Under the pieces are notes generated by a model. It saw only the letters and a program-made list of their open reading frames with translations, made no database searches and was not told the origin of the DNA. Shown piece after piece: positions 1 through 10,439 of a stretch of DNA of 64,000 bases (positions are counted from its first letter, which is position 1; every line of letters begins with the position of its first letter). Where the stretch lies: positions 37,217,246 to 37,281,245 of the forward strand of contig OV277866.1 in the NCBI GenBank assembly GCA_922989275.2. The letters are read 5' to 3'. This stretch comes from Gari tellinella (taxonomy: Eukaryota; Mollusca; Bivalvia; Cardiida; Psammobiidae). The position numbers and the translations under genes were made by a program.

Positions 1-396
1 AAAATAATAACACCGCCGCAGCGTTTCCCGTATTAATCATTATTTGTCCCATAAATGATAGCTTCATTACCGCCTGATGGAGCTATATCAATGTCAATGA
101 TACCTGCGCATTTGATGGCAAAACCTATTTGAAAGGCAATTTTCAAAATTGACTAGGAAGCTGTGTCGATCTAACCCTAGTTAAACACTTTTATCAAACA
201 CGTGATCCCCGTTACCAATCATATAACGCATACGCTTAAAGATTGTGTCAAATATCGGAAGAAGTTAAAATGATATTCATGATATCGTTATTATTAATTT
301 AATGAAAATAATGACAATAATAACAATAATAAAATAAATACGACAGTATATTTCAGTTATGAAATAAGAATCATCAGGACTATTCTGATGATGAAA
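1..396. other. unannotated AT-rich stretch
   Basis: I see no gene, hairpin element or clear repeat here. It leads into the trinucleotide tract that follows. Confidence 0.5.
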
Positions 397-420
397 AATA
401 CACTAGTACAACTTACCACC

Positions 421-512
421 TCTACTACTACTACTACTACTGCTGCTACTACTACTACTTCTTCTTCCTCTATTACTACTACTACTACTACTGCTACTAC
501 TTCAACTACTAT

Positions 513-562
<50 letters not shown>

Positions 563-668
563 TTACTACTACTACTATTACTACTATTTCTACTACTACT
601 ACTGCTACTACTAATACTACTAATACTACTAGTACTACTACCGTTTCTACCACTTTTACTATCGCTAC
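421..668. repeat. (ACT)n trinucleotide microsatellite
   Basis: Long, slightly interrupted run of ACT/CTA triplets with occasional GCT, TTC and ATT variants. It opens false reading frames of poly-Thr on the plus strand and poly-Val on the minus strand. There is no sign of a gene. Confidence 0.95.
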
Positions 669-867
669 CACTAATACTAGTAATAATTCTACTGCTGTTC
701 TTGGTAATAACAAAATAATAAAATTGGTAAAATGCTCATTTTTCAAATTAGTGTAGTTCTTGTAATGATTGTAATTATTGATATCATTATATTTATAATT
801 ATTGTGTTTTTTAAAGTAATTATAATGAATAAGAATATTACTGAAATGATAACTTCATCTTCTTCTC

Positions 868-935
868 TTTTATTACTATTATTATTATTATTATTATTAT
901 TACTATTATTATTATTATTATTATATTATAAATAA
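868..935. repeat. (ATT)n trinucleotide microsatellite
   Basis: Near-pure TTA/ATT triplets. The poly-Leu frame across it is an artefact of the repeat. Confidence 0.93.
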
Positions 936-1740
936 TAATAGAACTAATAAAAAATAAATAACAATATTAAGAGAAATTATATTTACATATCCTTCTTCTT
1001 ATTATCAATTTCATAGCTATTATAACAAGTATCATTAGTGATTGTGATATTTATTTGTAGCGTAAGTAATAGTAGTAGTAAGTGCCGTTGTTTTTATTGT
1101 ACTAGTAGTAGTAGTAGTTGTGGTAGTAGTATAACAGCAGTAATGAGGAAAATAATAAATAAATATATAGCATTAGAAATAAAACTGTTACTTGCATTAT
1201 TACTATTAGATTATGACAACAACTAATATTTCTGTTATCATAGCATTGTTATTACAGTTGTACTTGTAAAATATAAAGTTATTTGTGTGATTTTGATTGG
1301 CAAGAATGCCTATTTCTGCATTTACGAGTATGTTAGTTTATTTGTACTTCTCCAAATACTGCTGCTGTTACTACTTATTTACTACGACAACTCATGATAT
1401 TTATACATCAAGAATATTATAGCGATTTTGAATTCTATAGTTAACAAAATCGCAAATTTCTTTCTTCTTCAAAAAGTTCAACTGCACATGCATTTCTTCT
1501 TTATCATATAAACAGTTTGTAGAAAATGATAATAAAACTAACAGTTATAATAGTAATTATGAAACAAAATAATAATAGGATCGACCTTAATTATGATTAT
1601 AATAATATTAATGAGTATAACTCCAAACAAAAGTGACAATACTAGCAAAATAAATAAGAAGTGATGAACATAAAAATGGTATTGATTGTAATGCAGCTGC
1701 TAAAAAATAATGATGATGATAAAAAACAACATTTATTATG
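936..1740. other. AT-rich stretch with decayed triplet repeats
   Basis: Scattered AGT/TAG triplet runs near 1068-1140 and many ATA/AAT words suggest decayed microsatellite. No gene or transposon end is visible. Confidence 0.5.
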
Positions 1741-1748
1741 ATTATAAT

Positions 1749-1890
1749 GCTCCCTCTCTACAACAACACCCAGTGGAAGATAAATAGTGTGTATGTTGTT
1801 CGGAGGGAGTTGCTATAGGGAGAAAGATTCACTTACATGTGCAAACAGCTTTAATTTAGATCAAACGCCGCATAACGTGTATTTCATATG
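1749..1890. mobile_element. family F MITE fragment
   Basis: Matches the F left end (GCTCCCTCTCTACAAC), then the GTTGTTCGGAGGGAGTTG motif and the first arm of the CAAACAGC hairpin. The second arm is missing. Confidence 0.7.
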
Positions 1891-1944
1891 TTTCAATCTG
1901 TTATAATTGTTAACACTACTTCACCAAAGTCATCAATGCTCCTT

Positions 1945-2045
1945 ATTTAAAGTTTAAACGTGGCTTAGCCAGGTTTTAACTTTAAATAACGCATAAGTTC
2001 GACTTAAGAGAGGACAAGTTATGCAGATCCAACTTAAGTTACTCA
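1945..2045. mobile_element. family S palindromic MITE remnant
   Basis: The inverted pair around AACGTGGCTTAGCCAGGTTT followed by TTCGACTTAA resembles the complete family S element at 43321-43511. The termini are lost. Confidence 0.55.
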
Positions 2046-2199
2046 ATTGAAATTAATACACGAAATAACTAATTTTAATTGAAAAAAAAATCATATTTAA
2101 CTTTTAATTGTGTAAAGGATAACTTTATTTTATTTCGGAGAAACATATAGAGCAGTTGTTCCTAAGTTTGACGGTGCATGTAATTTCGACAGGTCAACC

Positions 2200-2870
2200 T
2201 TAAATAGTTACCTTTTATTCTACTTCGATTGAATCTATACATAATTATATTCGACAAAATTACACGATAATACGGTATTACCTTTAGTAATCAAATTTTA
2301 GCTATTTACTGCATTTACAACTGTGAATTGACTCTCTAGTAATTGATAACATTTTACAATGTATGTTTTGCATGTTCTAATTTACACATTTCAACAATCT
2401 TGCTAATAATTGAACTGCTTACATTTTCTTTTAACTTTTGCGGAAATCGAATTGAATACTTAAAGCTGATCAAGGTCAGAACAATTTGGCATTACTATAA
2501 TTATTTCGGAAATAAACCCCTTGATAGATAATGTAAACTAGTAACTTTTTAATAATGGGATGTCCATTTGAAAAATAAGTGGTGTAAGAGATTTTATTAC
2601 AATAATTTATTAATATGGTACTCATTTTAAGCACAGAGCTAAGATATTTTGATCAATAGTTTGTCTACATATTGCCAAGAGGCTAATAAATGCGTTTAAA
2701 AGTGTGGTTACAATTCATTTATAGCATTTTTGTTTTAACAGTGGCCTCCTTTGACAGTACATATTCGTTTTTTCTTTACCTGAATGATAGTATTTCAGAT
2801 ATTTCTTATAATGCTGATGTCCATTTGACATTAGCTATTAACATATGACAAACCAAAACTCGCTGTTGAA
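2200..2870. other. unannotated stretch
   Basis: AT-rich DNA without a recognisable gene, hairpin or element terminus. Confidence 0.45.
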
Positions 2871-3000
2871 GTTGAAGTGCAATCTCACAGCAGGATGGTA
2901 ATACAATTAGATGCACCTGCAGGAACACTACTTTCATCTTATATTGCACCAAAACCTATCCAAGTCTTTTTGGGCAGTCGCACTAAAGGGTCTTTTCTAC

Positions 3001-3135
3001 AGTGTCCCCTCTTTACAAAAACACTTAATGGGAAACAAATAATTGTGGTTGTTGTTCGGATGGAGTTGTTATAAGGAGGACATTAAGGCTTGGTTTAAAG
3101 TTGCAAACAGCTTGAAACCAGATCAGTCATTGTTA
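3001..3135. mobile_element. family F MITE fragment
   Basis: Left end ACAGTGTCCCCTCTTTACAA, the GTTGTTCGGATGGAGTTGTT block and the first hairpin arm GCAAACAGCTTGAAACCAGA. Truncated before the second arm. Confidence 0.65.
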
Positions 3136-3723
3136 TATCTGTCTTCTGTCAAGAGGTCCACTTATATGAAACTTTGAGAAACTTGTGTGTGGCAAAATAC
3201 AATATCAATCAGCCGATATTACGACTTCGCCTGTTTTAAGCAATCACATATTTTAAATACAAAAAGCAAACTATGAAGGAAAGGGTTAAGGGAAATATGT
3301 GGTTATAGGTGTGCCCATATTCGAAACCGAACCATAAATAGCCTCTATGTTTCACTGCTATCAGTCGTTGGCTGATGTTACCGGAAAAGCAAATTGATAT
3401 TTTTACTTACAGGTTTCACACAGGTGTGTGTTCAGTCCTCCGCCTTAAATATAGTATAGATTGCACAATTCGGACATAATTACCCCATTCTTGGCTTGCA
3501 CAGCTGACGTAGGGTACTGAAAACTATACGGAGATTTAATCAGGACTCTTTTTGTTCCAGTATATTGTGTCGCAACATAGTTAGGAAATAAGTAACTTTA
3601 GTAAGTGTTAATTGTTGGCATCAAGACTTCTGGTGTATAGGATGTAGCCTATCACTTGTCCTTTTCAACAGAGACTCTTTGTTGAGCTCAACATATCGTT
3701 AGAGATACGCTATCCTTCCCCGT

Positions 3724-3922
3724 TTAGCCCTTTCACTCTCACTGACGTCAAAAAGCGTGTTTGCAAACAGTTTGGATCCTGATCAGACGCCGCGTTACGC
3801 GGCGTCTGATCAGGATTCAAAATGTTTGACATTCTTTTTGAAATTTCTTCAGTCACACTGACTTTTAAACTATATTGTAGACATCAATATTGAAGCAAAC
3901 GACACTATGGCAGTGAAGGGTT
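3724..3922. mobile_element. family J MITE (degraded)
   Basis: CCCTTTCACTCTCACTG end, hairpin GACGCCGCGTTACGCGGCGTC with CAAACAGTTTGGATCCTGAT arm, then GACGACA..GCAGTGAAGGGTTA end. The layout is that of the better preserved J copy at 13031-13275. Confidence 0.7.
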
Positions 3923-4021
3923 AGAAACTAAACGCGAAAGTGGTGTAATAAAATGTAGAAAATGACATGTATTTAAGAAATGTGTACGATATATTTAGAT
4001 ATATTATGGATAACCAGTTTA

Positions 4022-4080
4022 GAGTCTGCTCAACGCCGAGTTACTCGGCGTCTGATCTGGCTCCAAGCTGTTTGCAATCA
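4022..4080. repeat. hairpin core of CAAACAG-type MITE
   Basis: Dyad centred on GCCGAGTTACTCGGC with arms reading to GGCTCCAAGCTGTTTGC. The flanks have lost recognisable ends. Confidence 0.7.
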
Positions 4081-4781
4081 CTATACTCGTTTTAGCAGAG
4101 GAATGTTTATGGGGGTGAATGATACATTCTCAACTGTACTTCTCAGTTTCTGCAAAGTCACCATATGACAACCTGAAATCTTTTCGCGAACATTCATGAA
4201 GCGGCATGTAATATAAAATGTATTTTTTTGTTAAATATTGATGCAATCTTTAAACCCAAGATTGAATTGATGAGAATAACCTCAAACAGGTTAACCATGT
4301 TTCATAATAAACGGTGAAATCACATGCTCCAGCTTACAACACCAAGGCTAGTATTAATGTTTTAAAAAAATAATGCATTTACATTTCAGAGATTTAGAAA
4401 TATTGAAACTTTTGCTGTCAAACATTAACAATTTTCACAAATATCTTTGCAAACTGAAACAGAAACACTATGACAAAACATGGTTTTACAGACTATGCCT
4501 GTTAATCAATTTCAAAACGTCATTTAGTCGGATTCGATGTTTAAGGATTTGAATTTTATATCTAGATTTCGTATCAATTGAATCTGAGTGTCAACCAGTT
4601 TCGGTATAAACGGTTCCAACAGTTGCGAGGGTTGATCGAGATACAATCTGTATACACAGGTTATCATTTTTAAATTCAACGCCCATGTGCATAGATTCGT
4701 GATTGAGATTGTCGTGAATGTCGTCTGCATACCATGTCAAATTGAGAAATTTGTGCCTTGCGTCCTATACAAAGGACATAA

Positions 4782-4848
4782 GCAAACAGTGTAGACTCTT
4801 ATCAGACGCCGCATAATGCGGCATCTGATCAGAATCTACAATGTTTGC
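4782..4848. repeat. hairpin core of CAAACAG-type MITE
   Basis: Dyad GACGCCGCATAATGCGGC with outer arms GTAGACTCTTATCAG and CTGATCAGAATCTAC. No terminal repeats were found. Confidence 0.72.
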
Positions 4849-5024
4849 TGATAGGAAATTCAATTTAAAACACAACGAAAATGAAAATTTGGACAAGGCA
4901 CCCCTTACATCAATAATGGACTCATGCAATTTTCAAGTAATAAAGAATACATGGCTCCCACCCAACAACTACCTCTCGAGCAACAATCCCTTCCTTCAAC
5001 CATGCCAATCGCTGTCAATAAAAT

Positions 5025-5292
5025 GAAAATTCTGTCTAACGTTTTTACTGTTGCAATATCGACCGCTTAAAATGGTAGTTTGTTGTGGATGTTTTTCCCT
5101 CAAAGTTAGATATTTGACATTTTGACAGAAGTGACGCGGCGTGGGTTCAAACTGTTTACAAATATAAGCAATATTCTTACTCATTATTCTTAGTGTAATA
5201 ACTATCCCTACTTTTATATAACAACTCCACCCGAACAACACACACGAAATAATTGTCTCCAAGTGGCTGTTGGTGTAGACAGGGGGTACTCT
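5025..5292. mobile_element. family F MITE, 3' part
   Basis: Contains GACATTTTGACAGAAGTGAC, a decayed hairpin and the right end with AACAACACACACGA..GTCTCCAAGTGG, as in intact F copies such as 15755-16101. The left end is missing. Confidence 0.65.
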
Positions 5293-5329
5293 ATATCGTA
5301 TATAAGAGTAAGATCGCTTGGTTCCATTT

Positions 5330-5570
5330 CAGGGCCCCGTTTCATAAAACATCTTACGACAAATTTGTCGTAAGTCAAAGCTTTAAAATACATTTAATCT
5401 CTTATATCTCTAGATCTATTTAATCCTGTCTTTTTACATCTTTTTGGAATCATCTTTTCAAGACAATTCCAAAAAGATGTCACAAGACAGGATTAGATGG
5501 AGAATTGAGAGTTTTATAATCTGACATACGACAACATTTGTCGTACGAAGTTTTAAGAAACGGACCCCAG
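5330..5570. mobile_element. family G palindromic MITE
   Basis: Terminal inverted repeats begin GGGCCCCGTTTCATAAAAC and end AAGAAACGGACCCC. The next inner pair is ACGACAAATTTGTCGTAAGT, and the centre is a dyad of AATCATCTTTTCAAGA type next to TCTAATCCTGTCTTG. Confidence 0.85.
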
Positions 5571-5934
5571 ATGCTTTCTTATGCGGCGTCCAATATGGAT
5601 CCAAAATGTTTGCAAATAACTGTCCAATCGCGATCATTATGCATTAACGCCTTGACAACTTGTACACTATGTAATACAATAATAAATTCATTTAAATTAT
5701 TGCTGAAGACTGCACGGTTGCGAAGTCCTATGGTAATGAACCCAACAAAAACACCTAGGTGGTTGGGATCCAATAAAAGCATTTGTGCTCACGACATAGG
5801 TGTTTATTGCAAAACATTTTGAACCTGACCATACTCGAAATTGACTGACACTCGAAAGGAAATAATTCAACATTTAAAAATCACCGTGTGAATGTTTTTA
5901 TCCTTATACTGCAAATTGTGCGGAAATTCGCCTT

Positions 5935-6112
5935 TGCAAACGGTTAGGAGTCCGCGTTACACGGCGACTGATCAGGATCCAAACTGATTGACCGCGTGAG
6001 TCATCTAACATGAGTCTAACATATAAATTTGAAATAATATTGAAGACAACACTATGAAAGCAAACGAATATATTAATCATGGCAGTGAAGAGGTAAATTT
6101 GACGGTAAAAAG
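5935..6112. mobile_element. family J MITE (degraded)
   Basis: Decayed CAAACGG..CAAACTG hairpin, then a GAAATAATATTGAAGACAAC block and GGCAGTGAAGAGG, as in the right half of J. Confidence 0.55.
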
Positions 6113-6114
6113 GT

Positions 6115-7100
6115 AAATTTATTACGTTGTAACAAAATGGAATTATTTATTTTCGACTTTTCCTATAATATACAAAAACTTCGCACAGACTTTTGGGGAT
6201 ATGGCCGGTGTTGCATGACATAACCTTTTTGAAACGTAATATTTAAATGTCCATGAACTTCAAGAAGACGAAGACCTTTCCTTTCCCAGGAAATGTAATA
6301 ATATTGTATACCCATTCAAATTAGTTTGGAATCAGATCAGACGCCGAGTAAATCAGATAATTGGTTTTCAAAACAACATCCCTCTCTACATACTCTTATT
6401 CTGTGTTTGCGTTTAATTTCGTTTGAGCAGAGAATACTAATAATGTATTTCCCATTGTAACATACTGCATGCTATGTATGATGTATTGTGAAGATATATT
6501 TTACGGAAATATGTGTTTATACAAGGATATTGAATAACCTTAAAGCGTTAATGGTGCTAAACGGCCTAAAAGAAACCACTACCTGATTGCCCCGATTAAG
6601 TTTCCATTGATTGACAACACTTCACGAACAGTGCTAATACATCTAGAACACTTTAGGTAATTTTGTGCTAAGCGTAGGCACGAATTGTTGAGATATCGTC
6701 GGCCCACCTCTTTCTGTCAAAGGTGAAACAATTAGGGAATAAATTGAACCTTTATGTCAAAGTCCAAAGTCATTACCATTACAAGAAAAACGAATGGCAG
6801 ACATTTTTGGTATGTTCCGATTTCGTTAAAAGAAATTTGATACGTACTTTTTTAAACGAAACTTATTTTGACATTTATGTTATAATGGTAAATGTCACTT
6901 AGGCTTATATTATACTCTGGATTTATGATTTAAGACAGGCTATTCAAATATAGTGTACAGTAAAACCTCTAAAACACATAATTTTCTGGACTCAGACAAA
7001 GGTTAGGTAAAAAGAATTTTCCAGTTAAAGAAACTTTAACCATTTTTATTAAAGGGATGCCTGGTCTAAGTTTTCACATTAATTTTGTTTTATATTGACA
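6115..7100. other. unannotated stretch
   Basis: Mostly unique-looking AT-rich DNA. A half hairpin (ATCAGATCAGACGCC) near 6330 is the only repeat trace. No coding exon was recognised. Confidence 0.45.
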
Positions 7101-7104
7101 TTCC

Positions 7105-7175
7105 TATCAACAGTGTAGAATCTGATCAGACGCCGCATAATGCGGCGTCTGATCAGAGTCTTCACTGTTTGTCTA
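7105..7175. repeat. hairpin core of CAAACAG-type MITE
   Basis: Nearly perfect dyad around GACGCCGCATAATGCGGCGTC, with outer AACAGTGTAGAATC and AGTCTTCACTGTTTG arms. The apex GCATAATGC differs from the common GCGTAACGC apex but is still fully paired. Confidence 0.75.
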
Positions 7176-7179
7176 TGTC

Positions 7180-7935
7180 CCATATATGGGATCGTGGGCA
7201 CAAATGGGTTAAGACGAGTGACAGCTGAATATAGTGCAATTATAGTTGCCCAGCATTGAGCAGCGACCTGCACTAAGATCCTCACTTGTTAAATGTTTAA
7301 TGAGAAAGTAGAAAAAATTTATTGGGAACTAGAACTTTATTCTTTTTTCAGAGGCCTTTGCTTTTAAGGACGTTACAATGTTTTTTGCATTTCTGATGTG
7401 AAGCTGTCTATCAAAACTTTCAATTTTAAAATAGTTCACGTTGTTTATACGTGGTAAACAAATACAAGGATTTCGCATTATAATAAAGAATCAGCTCGAA
7501 CAGCGAGTGCGATGGTTTGAAATATTCAAAGATCACATATGAACGAGGTCAAGACTGTTGGCCATGTAAGCCTCACTGTTGTAAAGACGGCGCCTAATAA
7601 TGATTAGCAGCCTGTCAGTCGCCATCACAAAGAGTAGTTTGTCTGTCTATAACTGACATTGAGTTTCTATAGGTTTCTTTCCCCGAAGTGCCAAGCAATT
7701 GTACATCCAGGAGCTTTTAGTAAATAAATCCGTTATAATTAATTATTCTAACACACTTCGAGCACGCCCCTATATAAACAAAGAAGAAACGTATCTGTGT
7801 TTGAATTCTCAATAAAACACTCACGCGCTGTAACGTTCTAACTTGTCGTCATATGGTTTCGAAAATGCGTACGCCAAGAAATGTAGCGCCGTTACTTCGG
7901 TGCAAAATGTAGTTAAATTGCGTGTAAGTATCGAA
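7180..7935. other. unannotated stretch
   Basis: No gene, SINE or MITE terminus recognised. Confidence 0.4.
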
Positions 7936-7939
7936 ATAA

Positions 7940-8072
7940 AAAATTCATACCAGTGTTGTATCGTGCAATTGATCATTGGTAGTCGTTGAGATGCTTGTAA
8001 TTAAATAACTACGCATCGCAACTCCTACCAGTGTTTGATTGCACGATAAAACACTGGTATGATTTTTTTATT
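7940..8072. mobile_element. family R palindromic element
   Basis: Inverted repeat of about 130 bp: AAATTCATACCAGTGTT at the left mirrors AACACTGGTATGATTTT at the right, with an inner ATCGTGCAATTGAT pair. It looks like a MITE, but there is only one copy, so the boundaries and target duplication are not fixed. Confidence 0.6.
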
Positions 8073-8702
8073 TCTTTAATATATCATCTAAACTATGGGT
8101 GATTTGAACATTATAGTAAGTGTCACAACGATATACATCTATTTTTTTCTTTTATGGCCCTAAATATTAGCAATTGACCACATCACATGTAGCAATGGAA
8201 CTACTATTGAGTATTGCATTGTTATGGTTATACGTGCCGCAAATATTGATGAAATATCTAAACACCCAAGGTCTCGGTGCAAGGAGCAGAAAAAACATTA
8301 TTCAACTGGTTTTAAATCCGCTGACCAAATGTTTTTTATTGTTCTTCTTATATCACCATAATGGGAATAACTTGTTAATTTAAAAGTATTTAAGAGCAAG
8401 AAAATCCCGATGCTTAGTTACTCGGTGTATGACATGGCTTCAAATTGTTTTCAATCTATTGTCGTATATTAATGTCGTATGATTAAGCACAAACACGGTT
8501 GTTTTGGATATGAAAATTTCACCATCATTATAACAGAAGATAAACAAAATAGAATTTTATGTTGATAATATATTTTATAGTTTTATTTCTTTCATTTATA
8601 CACAGATCGTCAAATTCAAGTTGAATCAATCATTTATTTATATCTATTTTGCCATAATACCATGCCAATTGATTCAAAACTGTTGTACACAATTTATCTG
8701 AT

Positions 8703-8954
8703 GTTTCATAAAAGTTGTATACGATCTAAGGGGGGGGGGGTCTTCATACTTCACGTCGTACCACAAAATCGGTCGCAGATCAAAACTCATTACAAAATTC
8801 GTATAATCCTGTCTTGTGACATTTTTATTATAATAGTCCTTTCCACACAAGGCAGAATTAGATGGGTGGATAAATAGTTCATAATTGAGAATTATATAAT
8901 CTGACATACGACAATATTTGTCGTACGACGTTTTGTAAGTTGGGCCCCCGGATT
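8703..8954. mobile_element. family G MITE (diverged)
   Basis: GTTTCATAAAAGTTGTATACGA at the left and TTTGTCGTACGACGTTTTGT..GGGCCCCC at the right. A run of G bases (8731-8740) interrupts the left arm. TAATCCTGTCTTGTGACAT remains in the middle. Confidence 0.7.
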
Positions 8955-9008
8955 TTAAACTGTTTACAAAAACCATTCAGTGATAGTAAATGAATTGACT
9001 GGAAAGCA

Positions 9009-9062
9009 GTTTCAGTTTATCAGTTTCAGTTTGGAGTCTGAATAAACTGAAACTGAAACTAG
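9009..9062. repeat. inverted pair of GAAACT tandem repeats
   Basis: Direct repeats of AGTTTC on the left arm mirror GAAACTGAAACT on the right arm across a short loop. The parent element is not known. Confidence 0.7.
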
Positions 9063-9709
9063 AAAGCAAGTAAGGCAGATATACATATATATGATTATAT
9101 TGCAATGACACCACCAACATAGGCTATAACAATAATACTTAATGTATACAATAGTTACACTTATTTAACAGCATTTAATAAAACATATTTTAAATATAGG
9201 TATATAGCACCGACAGTGTTCAAATAAAGTTCTTTTCAATTATCATTTTCATTATTCGGTTGTCAAAACAAACACAAGTTCTAAAACACACGATTTTCAC
9301 TATCCAGTCACTCAATCCCCTAGTCTGTCTGGTTTGCACCCTGAACCGTCTAAAACAGTATCACTTTACGTTTACTTGTAAAGAATTTGTCCTAAATATT
9401 CAAATGCATGGCAAATAAGACATATCCTTATTAGAGGCTTTAATCAGGAACCATTACTTTCCAACCATTCATACATATGATTCAAGTATTGTACACTTTT
9501 TTTTTATTTCGGAATGTTGTACAATTCTGTCTGATATCACCTTAAAGCGCATGCACTTCACCTTTGAAATATTTCATAGTCAATTCAAATATGAAATTAA
9601 GTCTAGTCCATTTAGACTATTTAGGGTTGATTTTAACAATATGTTCAAACATGACAAACAATGCAGACCCTGATCAAATGGCTCATATAGAAGCCATCTG
9701 ACCATTTTC

Positions 9710-9715
9710 TTTATT
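9710..9715 (-). terminator. candidate poly(A) signal of the EMX-like gene
   Basis: AATAAA on the minus strand, about 80 nt after the stop codon of the homeobox gene. It lies inside a decayed hairpin (about 9655-9722, arms ACAATGCAGACCCTGATCAA / TTGTTT) that resembles an L-type MITE. Other T-rich motifs lie further downstream, so usage is uncertain. Confidence 0.4.
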
Positions 9716-9794
9716 GTTTGGTTAGGACCAGTGCATTCTTCAAAGCTAGGTTTTTCGTAAATGACGTATATACTCGTCGCTAGGATTGAATATG

Positions 9795-9938
9795 TTAAGC
9801 ATCAATTACAACATCTTCTAAACTAGGAGTTCTAGGGTCTCTCTCGTCAACACATTTCCTGGAATATGATTTTGTGATCTCCTCCTCGGCCTGTAGTCTT
9901 TTATGTTTTGTTCGTCTGTTTTGGAACCAAACCTTAAC
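9795..9938 (-). CDS. emx-like: EMX/empty-spiracles-like homeobox protein, coding exon 3
   Basis: Last coding exon of the homeobox gene whose first two exons lie at 25332-26016 and 22570-22733. The intron ends TTTCTCATTGCAG and the exon starts in phase 0 with VKVWFQNRRTKHKR, the recognition helix of the homeodomain (W48, F49, Q50, N51, i.e. residues 287-290). A 31-residue tail follows, acidic near the helix (LQAEEE) and ending LEDVVIDA before TAA at 9795-9797. Gln at position 50 predicts TAAT-type DNA binding. TKHKR followed by an acidic run recalls Drosophila ems. The exon is intact and plausible at every base I checked. Confidence 0.93.
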   Translation of the reverse strand, partial: VKVWFQNRRTKHKRLQAEEEITKSYSRKCVDERDPRTPSLEDVVIDA

Positions 9939-10059
9939 CTGCAATGAGAAACAAAACCATATTAATCACGTCAGTCATGACGTCATCAAATTTAAAAAAA
10001 AATGTCATCTGCTTTTATTTATAAAATTTAATTTTTCGTTATTTTGACTTAAGAAATAT

Positions 10060-10170
10060 TGACATGAGTGTCGAACAGTTTGGATCCAGATCAGACGCCG
10101 CCATACGCGGCGCTTAATCAGGACCCAAACTGTTTGCAAATAACCATAGTAAAACAGTGAAGTGGTTAAT
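10060..10170. mobile_element. family J-type hairpin in EMX intron 2
   Basis: CGAACAGTTTGGATCCAGAT arm and CCCAAACTGTTTGCAAAT arm around GACGCCGCCATACGCGGCG, then CAGTGAAGTGGTTAA. One terminus only. Confidence 0.6.
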
Positions 10171-10200
10171 GTTTGATTGTATAAACACTTGTTAACCATT

Positions 10201-10439
10201 TTACTCTCAATGATACTTTCAAGCGCATTTGCAAACAGTTTGGATCCTGATCAGACGCCGCGTAACGCGGCGTCTGATCAGAACACAAACTGTTTGACAC
10301 TCTTATCGATATTTATTAAGTCATACAACCTTGAACCTAACTTTGAAACGTGTATTGCAGACAACAATACTGAAGTAGACGACAATAAAGCGGTGAAGGG
10401 GTAAAAATCTCCCGAATTCCTTGGTCATGAAAGGGTTAA
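10201..10439. mobile_element. family J MITE in EMX intron 2
   Basis: Hairpin GACGCCGCGTAACGCGGCGTC with CAAACAGTTTGGATCCTGAT arm, then a GCAGACAACAATACTGAAG block and the right end GGTCATGAAAGGGTTAA. TTAA forms the right boundary. Confidence 0.8.

Noticed and set aside
357..756. Open frames of poly-Val and poly-Thr
   Set aside because: They are translations of the ACT/AGT microsatellite on either strand.
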